DNA from: CAZBWS01 sp964495705
GTDB lineage: Bacteria; Pseudomonadota; Gammaproteobacteria; HTCC5015
Direction of reading: 5' to 3'
Assembly: GCA_964495705.1 (NCBI GenBank)
Contig: CAZBWS010000010.1
Span: forward strand, 1-41,710
Length of the DNA: 41,710 nucleotides
Below, in pieces: positions 33,367 to 41,066 of this stretch. The notes under the pieces were generated by a model. The model was not told where the DNA came from. It searched no databases and saw only the letters and a list, made by a program, of their open reading frames with translations. Every line of letters starts with the position of its first letter. The stretch's first letter is position 1. The position numbers and the translations under genes are program-made.

Positions 33367-35580
33367 GTGTCACTACGACGCATTGTTAGAATTGCACTCA
33401 GCTTGGCAGTACTTACCATTTTTCTGCTTCACAGCTCCACGCTGCTGCGTATTCCACTAATCGACTCCCTCGATAACTTAGCCTACGATGCCAGGCTGAA
33501 TTTCACCTTACCCAACACCGTTGATAACCGAATCATTATTGCCGATGTCGATGAAAAAAGCCTTGCCGAAGTCGGTCAATGGCCCTGGGAGCGCAGCACC
33601 TTGGCACGCTTAATGGACACACTTTTTGATCATTATCAAATCAAAGTAGTGGGTTTTGATATGATTTTTGCTGAAAAGGATGAAAGCTCAGGCCTTAAAA
33701 TACTCCAAGACTTAGCCGGTGGTGCTCTACTGAACAATGACGAGTTTCAATACGAGCTAGAAAAAATTCAACCCAGCCTTGAAAATGACAACCTATTTTC
33801 ACGCAGCTTGGCAGGTAGAAATATTGTCCTCGGCCAAGTCTTTAACCAGCATGAAGAGGTCGCTTTTAACGAATTGCCTGAACCCATTGGCAGCCTCAGT
33901 GAGAAATACGCTAACAAACTGCCTATTATTCAGCCCAAAGGCTATTCAGCCAACCTACCTATTCTACAAAAGAACGCAGCCACAGCAGGATTCTTTGATA
34001 ACCCTACCTTAGATGAAGACGGTATCTTCCGTCGCGTCCCTATTATTCAAGAATACAAAGGTGGCTTATATGAGTCACTCGCCTTAGCCGTGGCTAGGCT
34101 TGCCTTGGACTCTCCCGAGCTAAAAATAAATATTCAAGTTGCTCAAGAAGACACTTATTCCATAGAGATTGCCAACCTAGGCGAGTACGCCATTCCTGTG
34201 GATAAAGATGTTGCTATTTTAGTAGCTTATAGAGGCCGCCAAAACAGCTTCCCCTATTTGTCGATTGCAGACATTTTGAATAGAAAAATCCCCATTGAAC
34301 AATTAAAAAATAAAATTGTACTGATCGGCACATCAGCACCGGGCTTACTCGACCTGCGTTCAACTCCAGTACAAAATGCCTACCCGGGTGTTGAAGTACA
34401 TGCCAACATTGTGTCCAGCATACTTGACCAACGGATCAAACATCGCCCTGCCTACATCACAGGTTTTGAGTTTATCTCTGTATTAGTGCTGGGCATTATC
34501 ATGATCAGCGTTCTTGCCTTTCTGTCACCTTTATGGATATCCATTTTCACCGTAGGCATGTCTTTATTAGTATTTGGCTCAAACATGCTAGCGTGGAATA
34601 ACGGCCTCGTATTACCCCTTGCCTCGCCTATTTTATTAATCATTTCACTATTTATCCTACAAATGTCCTATGGCTTCTTTGTTGAATCTCGCGGTAAGCG
34701 TCAACTGGCCAAACTATTTGGCCAGTACATACCGCCAGAACTTGTTGACGAGATGTCTGAAGACCCAACGGATGTAATGATGGAAGGACAAAGTCGAGAG
34801 ATGACGGTTTTATTCTCTGACGTGCGCGGCTTCACAACCATATCCGAAGGCCTCAGTTCAAAAGAGCTTTCTCAATTAATGAATAGCTTTCTAACACCCA
34901 TGACTCATGTCATACACAACCATCGAGGCACCATCGACAAATACATGGGTGATGCCATCATGTCCTTCTGGGGCGCCCCCCTAGATGACCCCCACCATGC
35001 CAAGAACGCATTGCTTGCAGGCCTTGACATGATCAAAAAACTCGAAGCCATGCAGGACGAATTCAAAAAACGCGGCTGGCCTGAAATAAAAGTAGGAGTG
35101 GGCATTAACACCGGAGTGATGAGCGTTGGCAACATGGGCTCTGAGTTCCGCATGGCCTATACGGTTATGGGTGATGCCGTTAACTTGGGTTCACGCATAG
35201 AAGGGCTTACGAAGCAATATGGTGTAGAAATCATCGTCAGTGAAAGTACTGCCGAAGCACTGCCTGAATTTGAATACCTAGAACTCGATTATGTTGCGGT
35301 TAAGGGTAAAGACAAGCCGGTTAAAATATTTGAACCTATGGGCCTTTCAATTGAATTGGCTAAAGACAAAAAATCAGAAATACGTCGCTTTAACAAAGCC
35401 GTCAAGTTATACCGACAACAACAATGGGATATGGCAGAACAAGAGATATTCTCACTTTCCCAGTCTGCGACTACCGTAGACCGAGCCGTCTATAAAATAT
35501 ATTTAGATAGAATCATGTATTTCCGCAACAATCCGCCCGGTAGCGATTGGGACGGTGTATTCACACATACCACAAAATAG
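33367..35580 (+). CDS. CHASE2-domain class III adenylate/guanylate cyclase
   Basis: The 737-aa membrane cyclase has an N-terminal membrane segment (about 9-24), a periplasmic CHASE2 sensor (about 27-340; begins RIPLIDSLDNLAYDARLNF), three further membrane helices (about 357-430) and a cyclase domain (about 470-650). Metal-binding Asp485 lies in FSDVRGFTT and Asp529 in YMGDAIMSFWG. The substrate-recognition lysine is in GTIDKYMGD and the partner position has Thr in YTVMGDAVNLGSR, a common bacterial adenylate cyclase pattern, though GTP use cannot be excluded. Start codon GTG (33367), with AAGGGG upstream. A CRP-type site and an HD-domain gene follow. Confidence 0.9.
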   Translation: MSLRRIVRIALSLAVLTIFLLHSSTLLRIPLIDSLDNLAYDARLNFTLPNTVDNRIIIADVDEKSLAEVGQWPWERSTLARLMDTLFDHYQIKVVGFDMIFAEKDESSGLKILQDLAGGALLNNDEFQYELEKIQPSLENDNLFSRSLAGRNIVLGQVFNQHEEVAFNELPEPIGSLSEKYANKLPIIQPKGYSANLPILQKNAATAGFFDNPTLDEDGIFRRVPIIQEYKGGLYESLALAVARLALDSPELKINIQVAQEDTYSIEIANLGEYAIPVDKDVAILVAYRGRQNSFPYLSIADILNRKIPIEQLKNKIVLIGTSAPGLLDLRSTPVQNAYPGVEVHANIVSSILDQRIKHRPAYITGFEFISVLVLGIIMISVLAFLSPLWISIFTVGMSLLVFGSNMLAWNNGLVLPLASPILLIISLFILQMSYGFFVESRGKRQLAKLFGQYIPPELVDEMSEDPTDVMMEGQSREMTVLFSDVRGFTTISEGLSSKELSQLMNSFLTPMTHVIHNHRGTIDKYMGDAIMSFWGAPLDDPHHAKNALLAGLDMIKKLEAMQDEFKKRGWPEIKVGVGINTGVMSVGNMGSEFRMAYTVMGDAVNLGSRIEGLTKQYGVEIIVSESTAEALPEFEYLELDYVAVKGKDKPVKIFEPMGLSIELAKDKKSEIRRFNKAVKLYRQQQWDMAEQEIFSLSQSATTVDRAVYKIYLDRIMYFRNNPPGSDWDGVFTHTTK

Positions 35581-35589
35581 CGTTTTTTT

Positions 35590-35605
35590 TGTGACGCCCA
35601 TCACA
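35590..35605. promoter_or_regulatory. CRP/Vfr-type cAMP receptor binding site
   Basis: TGTGA-CGCCCA-TCACA matches the CRP consensus half-sites TGTGA and TCACA exactly with the standard 6-base spacing. The symmetry extends three more T/A pairs on each side (35587-35608). It is 9 bases after the cyclase stop codon and about 100 bases before the HD-domain gene start. The distance allows activation of the downstream gene, but no clear -10/-35 pair fixes the start point. Confidence 0.75.
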
Positions 35606-35663
35606 AAACGCCCGTGAACTAGTCCACAGAGTATTTTTTATTTTGCAATATGACAACTCAAGA

Positions 35664-35686
35664 ATTACATTTATCATAAGTGTAAT
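35664..35686. promoter_or_regulatory. 23-bp palindrome upstream of the HD-domain gene
   Basis: Two 11-base arms, ATTACATTTAT and ATAAGTGTAAT, are inverted around a single C with only one mismatch. It ends 12 bases before the first ATG, just ahead of the GGGGGG ribosome site. It fits either a transcription-factor operator or a leader hairpin. I cannot assign it to a known regulator. Confidence 0.5.
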
Positions 35687-35697
35687 CTTGGGGGGTT

Positions 35698-36678
35698 ATG
35701 ATGGTATATCGTGAAAAATATCATGACGTTAGCGCAACTGTTGATGTAACAGATCATCAAGCTGTGCGTGACGAAGTACTCAGCCTCTTTTCTGATATAT
35801 ACAAAGACCAAGACTTAAGCCCTCTAACACAGGCTTATGAGGATATGCACCTCCTATTTACTGGTCACTTTCCTGGCTTTTATTTCTGCGATACGGTTTA
35901 TCATGACCTTCAACACAGCTTAGACATGTCTTTAGCGCTAGCCCGCATGATTGCAGGCTATGAAAGAGATACGAGTAGCAGTGCTAGCTTTGGTGGTAAA
36001 AGAGCGATGATTGCAGTCATATGCGCCCTCTTCCATGACTCCGGTTATTTACGAGCACGCAAAGACAGCATGCATAGCAATGGTGCTGAATACACTAAAA
36101 CCCATGTCACACGCAGTGCACAATTTTTATCCAACTACCTCCCCAGCATAGACCTTGGCGACGTAATCTTCATCACTAATAAGATGGTGCACTTTACCGG
36201 TTATGAGCTCTCCGTCGACCGCCTGCAATTACAAGACCGAAAATACCAAACACTTGGCTATATGCTGGGCACCGCTGATTTAATCGCGCAAATGGCTGAT
36301 CGCTGCTACCTAGAAAAATGTCGTGACCGTCTGTATAGCGAATTTGTCATTGGCGAGGTTGATCGAGTGATTGGAGACGACGGCTCCATACAACTAATCT
36401 ATGACTCACCTGAAGATTTGCTCAGTAAAACACCTGAGTTCTACCGCCACAGTGCACTAAGTCGCTTGGACACTATTTTTGATAGTGTTTACAACTATGC
36501 AGGAAAATATTTTTCAGGTAAAAATCTATATATGCTTGAAGTAGAAAAAAACATTAACTATTTACAGCATATTTTAGATAAAAATGATTTCTCACTGCTA
36601 CGCCGTAAGCCACTTGCTAACATGGGCACACTAGCACTACAAGGCCAGGAGCCATTACTTGCCAATAAAACCAACTAA
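35698..36678 (+). CDS. HD-domain protein, putative cyclic nucleotide phosphodiesterase
   Basis: The 326-aa soluble protein carries an HD-type metal-binding motif set similar to class I cyclic nucleotide phosphodiesterases: YHDLQHSLDM (His69, His73), ALFHDSGYLRA (His113-Asp114) and TADLIAQMAD (Asp194). The eukaryote-like YHxxxH...HD...D spacing suggests hydrolysis of a cyclic nucleotide, which fits the adjacent cyclase, but the substrate is not proven. Two adjacent ATGs (35698 and 35701) follow a GGGGGG ribosome site; the second has better spacing. The leader contains the CRP site and a 23-bp palindrome. Confidence 0.75.
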   Translation: MMVYREKYHDVSATVDVTDHQAVRDEVLSLFSDIYKDQDLSPLTQAYEDMHLLFTGHFPGFYFCDTVYHDLQHSLDMSLALARMIAGYERDTSSSASFGGKRAMIAVICALFHDSGYLRARKDSMHSNGAEYTKTHVTRSAQFLSNYLPSIDLGDVIFITNKMVHFTGYELSVDRLQLQDRKYQTLGYMLGTADLIAQMADRCYLEKCRDRLYSEFVIGEVDRVIGDDGSIQLIYDSPEDLLSKTPEFYRHSALSRLDTIFDSVYNYAGKYFSGKNLYMLEVEKNINYLQHILDKNDFSLLRRKPLANMGTLALQGQEPLLANKTN

Positions 36679-37070
36679 TTCTGTAATTTGTTATAGCGCA
36701 TTAACCTCTGCCAATCTTGATCACTAAATTGGTCACGACTCAACAACAAAGGTGCTCCACCTTTGCTACCAATAATCAATACGAAATAAGAAAATAGCAC
36801 TCGTAACCCCTGTAATTCGTATTCATCATTACCCCAGCCAAACACATATTCATTAAGCATAACAGTACCCTGTGAACACATATGACTGCGCTCTGTAGAC
36901 AAGTGACAAAAGAGCACTGCCGTACAAGATAGCATTAAGTAAAAAGAGTTATGTTGAGTAATAAGCAATATACCCACTATCCAGCAAGATAGCAGGCGTA
37001 AACCCAGTACAAGCTTGAGCGGTTTATGAATAGTTAATTGCAGGTGAGGACTGTATTGCTTTAATGACAT
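36675..37070 (-). CDS. ygfX: YgfX-type membrane protein
   Basis: The 131-aa protein has an N-terminal segment YSPHLQLTIHKPLKLVLGLRL and one or two hydrophobic helices (about 20-57). This matches the YgfX (CptA, DUF1434) family linked to sdhE. YgfX was reported as the toxin-like partner of YgfY/SdhE in E. coli; that role is contested since SdhE was shown to be a flavinylation factor. Its start overlaps the end of sdhE by 47 bases. Its stop overlaps the convergent HD-domain gene by 4 bases. Confidence 0.7.
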   Translation of the reverse strand: MSLKQYSPHLQLTIHKPLKLVLGLRLLSCWIVGILLITQHNSFYLMLSCTAVLFCHLSTERSHMCSQGTVMLNEYVFGWGNDEYELQGLRVLFSYFVLIIGSKGGAPLLLSRDQFSDQDWQRLMRYNKLQN

Positions 37071-37281
37071 CGCCTAAGTCGCTCTCGTCCGCAACCAGGC
37101 GACCACTAAAGTAGCCATAAAGATCAGGCTCTTCATAATCCAGCAGCTGCTTAAACGCATTTTGATGGGCCTCTGTCGCATCTGCATAGTATAGATCAAG
37201 ATAGCGTAACATTAATTGGTCTAGCTCTTTCATGCCGCGGCGGCAACGCCAGCGCAGTTTCGCCATTTCATTTTCAGACAT
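37024..37281 (-). CDS. sdhE: FAD assembly factor SdhE
   Basis: The 85-aa SdhE (YgfY; relative of mitochondrial SDHAF2) promotes covalent flavinylation of SdhA. The required RGxxE motif is Arg15-Gly16-x-x-Glu19 in RRGMKELDQLMLRYL. I start it at the ATG at 37279-37281 (MSENEMAKLRWRC), with GAGG 7 bases upstream; the four-codon upstream extension starts with TTG and removes that ribosome site. It lies just 16 bases after a strong hairpin that ends the sdhB transcript, so its expression probably depends on read-through. Confidence 0.95.
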   Translation of the reverse strand: MSENEMAKLRWRCRRGMKELDQLMLRYLDLYYADATEAHQNAFKQLLDYEEPDLYGYFSGRLVADESDLGDVIKAIQSSPAINYS

Positions 37282-37296
37282 AATATTCCTCAATAT

Positions 37297-37336
37297 AAAA
37301 AGGCTTCACCACATGGGAAAGTGGAGAAGCCTTTTT
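37297..37336 (-). terminator. Strong terminator/attenuator between sdhB and sdhE
   Basis: AAAAAGGCTTC (37297-37307) and GAAGCCTTTTT (37326-37336) form a perfect 11-bp stem, with an inner CCAC/GTGG pairing. A-runs and T-runs on both sides make it functional in either direction. It lies between sdhB and the sdhE start, with no room for a promoter after it. Confidence 0.9.
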
Positions 37337-37346
37337 ATTCATACTG

Positions 37347-37377
37347 ATGCGGATAAGCTCAAATAGCCTATCCGCAT
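37347..37377. repeat. Inverted pair of the dispersed motif downstream of sdhB
   Basis: ATGCGGATA (37347-37355) and TATCCGCAT (37369-37377) form a 9-bp stem around a 13-base loop with CTCAAAT. The left arm continues to the full 13-base ATGCGGATAAGCT. It precedes the strong terminator at 37297-37336 and starts 11 bases after the sdhB stop. Confidence 0.75.
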
Positions 37378-37387
37378 AGATCATTGA

Positions 37388-38170
37388 CTAAGCGTGCTCA
37401 CGCTCAAAGATCATCTTCTTGATATCTGCAATGGCTTTCGCAGGGTTCAAGCCCTTAGGGCACGTCTTCGCGCAGTTCATAATCGTATGACAGCGGTACA
37501 ACTTGAAAGGATCTTCCAGTGCATCTAGACGCTCGCCAGTGGCTTCATCACGGCTATCAACAATCCAACGGTAGGCTTGCATAAGTACCGCAGGACCTAG
37601 GTAGCGATCACCGTTCCACCAGTAGCTTGGGCAAGAGGTTGAGCAACAAGCGCACAGAATGCACTCGTACAAACCGTCTAGCTTGGCACGATCTTCTTTA
37701 GACTGCAGACGCTCGCGAGTCGGCGCAGAGCTAGTCGTCTTGATGTAAGGTTCAACAGAGCGCAACTGCGCGTAGAAGTTCGTCAGATCAGGAACCAAGT
37801 CCTTCACCACCGGCATATGCGGTAGCGGATAAACCTTAACTGTGCCCTTGATATCATCAATCGCACGGGTACAGGCGAGTGTATTTGTGCCGTCGATATT
37901 CATCGCACAAGAGCCACAGATGCCTTCACGGCAAGAGCGACGTAAGGTTAACGTAGTGTCGATCTCGTTTTTGATTTTAAGCAGCGCATCCAACACCATA
38001 GGACCACAGGTATCCATATCCACTTCGTAGACATCGGTACGTGGGTTCTTGCCCGTGTCAGGGTCAAAGCGGTAGATTTCAAAGCGACGGATATTTTTAG
38101 CGCCTTGCGGTGCCTTCCATACCTTGCCCTTCATCATGATTGAATTTGCAGGTAATTTAAATTGAGCCAT
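37388..38170 (-). CDS. sdhB: Succinate dehydrogenase iron-sulfur subunit
   Basis: The 260-aa subunit carries the three iron-sulfur clusters of complex II. The [2Fe-2S] ligands are Cys80, Cys85, Cys88 and Cys100 (SCREGICGSCAMN...LAC). The second group is CILCACCSTSC (Cys170-Cys180), with CHTIMNCAKTCPKGLNP completing the [4Fe-4S] and [3Fe-4S] sites. It starts 14 bases after sdhA. The N-terminal segment is somewhat longer than E. coli SdhB (238 aa). Confidence 0.98.
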   Translation of the reverse strand: MAQFKLPANSIMMKGKVWKAPQGAKNIRRFEIYRFDPDTGKNPRTDVYEVDMDTCGPMVLDALLKIKNEIDTTLTLRRSCREGICGSCAMNIDGTNTLACTRAIDDIKGTVKVYPLPHMPVVKDLVPDLTNFYAQLRSVEPYIKTTSSAPTRERLQSKEDRAKLDGLYECILCACCSTSCPSYWWNGDRYLGPAVLMQAYRWIVDSRDEATGERLDALEDPFKLYRCHTIMNCAKTCPKGLNPAKAIADIKKMIFEREHA

Positions 38171-38184
38171 TTTTCATCTCCGCC

Positions 38185-39984
38185 TTAATATACGCGTTTC
38201 TTAGGTGGAACAACGTCACACTCATCGGTGAGCGTATACATATGTACGGGGCGGTAGTCGAAGCTCACATTGTGATCTTTGTCTATCGTCGCGTAGGTGT
38301 GCTTGTGCCAGTTCTCGTCGTCGCGATCTGGGTAATCTTCATGGGCATGCGCACCACGACTTTCATGACGGGAGTAAGCGCCCTTGATACTAATCATCGC
38401 CTGAGACATTAGGTTTTCTAGCTCTAATGTTTCAATCAAATCTGTATTCCAGATCAATGAAGAGTCTGTTACTTTCAGATCGGCTAATTCCTTAGCCACC
38501 GCCTCTAGCTTCTCAACACCTTCTTTCAAGCTCTCGTTGGTGCGGAAAACCGCCGCGTGAGTCTGCATAATTTTCTGCATACGCAAACGTACATCCGCAG
38601 TCGGTTTAGAACCGTCAGCGCTGCGCAGCTCGTCTAGGTGCGCCAGTGTCGCATCCAGTGCCGTCGTGCCTACATTCTTATGGATAGAGCCCGGAGTAAC
38701 TACCTCAGCAGCACGATTCGCCGCAGAACGACCAAATACAACCAAGTCCAATAGCGAGTTAGAACCCAAACGGTTAGCACCGTGTACAGAGACACAAGCC
38801 GCTTCACCAATGGCCATCAAGCCCGGTACAACCGCATCAGGATCTCCGTCCTTAATGTTGACTACTTCACCCTTATAGTTGGTAGGAATACCGCCCATAT
38901 TGTAGTGAACCGTAGGAATAACAGGGATAGGCTCTTTAGATACGTCAACGCCAGCAAAGATCTTCGCAGACTCTGCAATACCCGGTAGACGCTCGTCGAT
39001 CACGTCCTTACCCAAGTGCATTAAGTTCAAGAAGATATGGTCTTTCTCTGGGCCTACACCCTTGCCGTCACGAATTTCCATCGTCATAGAACGACTTACT
39101 ACGTCACGAGAAGCCAAGTCTTTAGCATTCGGTGCATAGCGTTCCATAAATCGCTCGCCTTCAGAGTTGGTTAAATAGCCACCCTCACCGCGCACACCCT
39201 CGGTGATCAAACAGCCTGCGCCGTAGATGCCTGTGGGGTGGAACTGAATGAATTCTAGATCCTGCAAACCAAGGCCGGCCCTAGCAACCATACCGCCGCC
39301 GTCACCGGTACAAGTGTGGGCAGACGTCGCCGAGAAGTAAGAACGACCGTAACCACCGGTGGCTAAGACAACCATCTGGGCGCGAAATACGTGGATCTTA
39401 CCCGTCGCCATTTCTAGGCAGATCACACCGCGACACTCGCCATCGTCCATGATTAAGTCCAGCGCAAAGAACTCAACAAAGAATTCTGCATCGTGACTGA
39501 GAGACTGAGAGTAAAGGGTATGTAACATAGCGTGACCGGTGCGGTCAGCCGCGGCACAAGTACGCTGAGCCGTACCTTCGCCGTAGTTAGTGGTCATGCC
39601 ACCAAAAGGACGCTGGTAAATCTTACCATCTTCCGTACGCGAGAAAGGTACACCGTAGTGCTCTAGCTCAATGATTGCAGGGATTGCTTCACGACACATA
39701 TATTCGATCGCGTCCTGGTCGCCTAGCCAGTCAGACCCCTTGATGGTGTCATACATATGCCAGCGCCAATCGTCTTCACCCATGTTGCCCAGTGCGGCAG
39801 ATACGCCACCCTGTGCAGCAACGGTGTGAGAACGCGTTGGGAATACCTTAGTAACACAGGCGGTCTTTAGACCTTTCTGCGCCATACCAAAGGTAGCGCG
39901 CAAGCCAGCGCCACCAGCGCCGACCACAACCACGTCATATTCGTGGTTGATGATTTCATAATCGTTAAATTTCTTATCAGACAT
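38185..39984 (-). CDS. sdhA: Succinate dehydrogenase flavoprotein subunit
   Basis: The 599-aa SdhA oxidises succinate to fumarate. The FAD-binding motif VVVVGAGGAGLRATF and covalent-FAD His53 in SHTVAAQGG are intact, and the segment GGMTTNYGEG and the C-terminal HESRGAHAHEDYPDRDD are those of the family. Covalent FAD attachment requires an SdhE-type factor, which is encoded in the same locus. It follows sdhD after 11 bases. Confidence 0.98.
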   Translation of the reverse strand: MSDKKFNDYEIINHEYDVVVVGAGGAGLRATFGMAQKGLKTACVTKVFPTRSHTVAAQGGVSAALGNMGEDDWRWHMYDTIKGSDWLGDQDAIEYMCREAIPAIIELEHYGVPFSRTEDGKIYQRPFGGMTTNYGEGTAQRTCAAADRTGHAMLHTLYSQSLSHDAEFFVEFFALDLIMDDGECRGVICLEMATGKIHVFRAQMVVLATGGYGRSYFSATSAHTCTGDGGGMVARAGLGLQDLEFIQFHPTGIYGAGCLITEGVRGEGGYLTNSEGERFMERYAPNAKDLASRDVVSRSMTMEIRDGKGVGPEKDHIFLNLMHLGKDVIDERLPGIAESAKIFAGVDVSKEPIPVIPTVHYNMGGIPTNYKGEVVNIKDGDPDAVVPGLMAIGEAACVSVHGANRLGSNSLLDLVVFGRSAANRAAEVVTPGSIHKNVGTTALDATLAHLDELRSADGSKPTADVRLRMQKIMQTHAAVFRTNESLKEGVEKLEAVAKELADLKVTDSSLIWNTDLIETLELENLMSQAMISIKGAYSRHESRGAHAHEDYPDRDDENWHKHTYATIDKDHNVSFDYRPVHMYTLTDECDVVPPKKRVY

Positions 39985-39995
39985 TCTGCTATTCC

Positions 39996-40382
39996 TTAAG
40001 CCGCTACGGCAATTTTAAGCACGGAAAGAATGCTAACTACCGCCAGTGAAAAACAGGCGAAGTTAAATAACATTTTAATGGTCAATGCTAACGCGTGGGG
40101 GCGAACGTAATCTTCCAGCACCACTTGGAAACCCAAGGCGCTGTGGTAGAAAGTTGCAATGATCAAACAGATCAAAAGAGTTGCACTGATTGGATGTCCA
40201 ACAAAGGCTTGCGCCTCTGCCAAGGTAACACCACCACTAGCCAAGCAAGCGACTGCGTAGCTAAACCAGAGTACCAACGGAATCAACGCTAGCGCGGTTA
40301 AACGTTGCGCGTAAAAGTGATGGCCACCGCTCTTTGCAGAACCCATGCCACGTGCCGAACTTAAAGGGCTTTGAAAACTCAT
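39996..40382 (-). CDS. sdhD: Succinate dehydrogenase membrane anchor subunit SdhD
   Basis: The 128-aa hydrophobic protein has three predicted membrane helices (about 31-49, 61-80 and 98-123) and the family motif YHSALGFQVVLEDYVRP, containing the heme-ligand His region and quinone-site Asp/Tyr. It anchors the enzyme and helps bind ubiquinone and heme b. It starts 12 bases after sdhC, with AGGAG upstream of the ATG. Confidence 0.95.
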   Translation of the reverse strand: MSFQSPLSSARGMGSAKSGGHHFYAQRLTALALIPLVLWFSYAVACLASGGVTLAEAQAFVGHPISATLLICLIIATFYHSALGFQVVLEDYVRPHALALTIKMLFNFACFSLAVVSILSVLKIAVAA

Positions 40383-40394
40383 CGTGATCTCCTC

Positions 40395-40778
40395 TTAAGC
40401 CAGACAAGCCACTGCCCAAACACCGGCAGTTAGCAAAATAGAAACAACAATCGACGCAATACCCGTCTTGTCTGCTTTATCGATGTCAAAGCCGTAGCCC
40501 GCATCCCAGAACAAGTGGCGAATGCCGTTGCACAAGTGATAGTTCAAAGCGAAAGTAAAGCCGATCAAAATAATCTTGCCATACCAAGCGCTAAGCATCT
40601 GCATAATGCATTCATAGCTATCACCGCCAGCGGCAATCGCCACCAAAGCGGCTGGCAACAACAATGCGCCAAATGATAATGCTACACCCGTACCGCGGTG
40701 TAGGATGGAGAGCCAAGCCAACATGGGCAGGCGATAAACCTGCAAATGCGGCGACAGTGGTCGGTTATCGTTAGACAC
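40395..40778 (-). CDS. sdhC: Succinate dehydrogenase cytochrome b556 subunit SdhC
   Basis: The 127-aa membrane subunit begins with a typical RPLSPHLQVYRLP segment. The motif SILHRGTGVALSFG and the heme-ligand region NYHLCNGIRHLFWD are conserved. Three membrane helices are visible. The start codon is GTG (40776-40778). It follows the small SDHAF4-like gene after 33 bases. Confidence 0.96.
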   Translation of the reverse strand: MSNDNRPLSPHLQVYRLPMLAWLSILHRGTGVALSFGALLLPAALVAIAAGGDSYECIMQMLSAWYGKIILIGFTFALNYHLCNGIRHLFWDAGYGFDIDKADKTGIASIVVSILLTAGVWAVACLA

Positions 40779-40811
40779 TGATTCTCTACCTTCTTATATA
40801 GTTAGATAAAA

Positions 40812-40982
40812 TTAAAAATCGATACAACGGCCGCCCTTCTCCCAATCGCCAAAGCGAGTAGGTTCAGGACCTTTGGGGCCACCATATTCTTGTGCTTTTT
40901 CACTAGAGGGAGTGTTCTGCGGCTTTGCAGCTTGCTCTTCCTCAGTCGCTATCTGGTTCTTATTATCTTGATCTTGTGCCAT
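40812..40982 (-). CDS. SDHAF4-like (DUF1674) succinate dehydrogenase assembly protein
   Basis: A 56-aa ORF ends with GGPKGPEPTRFGDW, then EKGGRCIDF, the conserved C-terminal signature of DUF1674 and the mitochondrial assembly factor SDHAF4. The N-terminal part is charged and disordered, as in the family. The eukaryotic protein binds free flavinated SdhA and protects it until the Fe-S subunit docks. GGAG lies 7 bases before the ATG. Its position as first gene of the sdh operon, with a consensus-like promoter 31-59 bases upstream of its start, supports the same role here. Confidence 0.88.
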   Translation of the reverse strand: MAQDQDNKNQIATEEEQAAKPQNTPSSEKAQEYGGPKGPEPTRFGDWEKGGRCIDF

Positions 40983-41012
40983 TTTATGGCTCCAGAACCT
41001 AAAAGTTAGGTG

Positions 41013-41041
41013 ATTTTACGCTAGTCGATCAGATCATTCAA
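41013..41041 (-). promoter_or_regulatory. Sigma70-type promoter of the sdh locus
   Basis: On the minus strand TTGAAT (41036-41041), a 17-base spacer and TAAAAT (41013-41018, 5/6 match) form a good promoter 31 bases upstream of the SDHAF4-like start codon. No CRP-type site is visible next to it. Confidence 0.7.
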
Positions 41042-41066
41042 AGTATTTAATGGCTGGGGGGATTTT

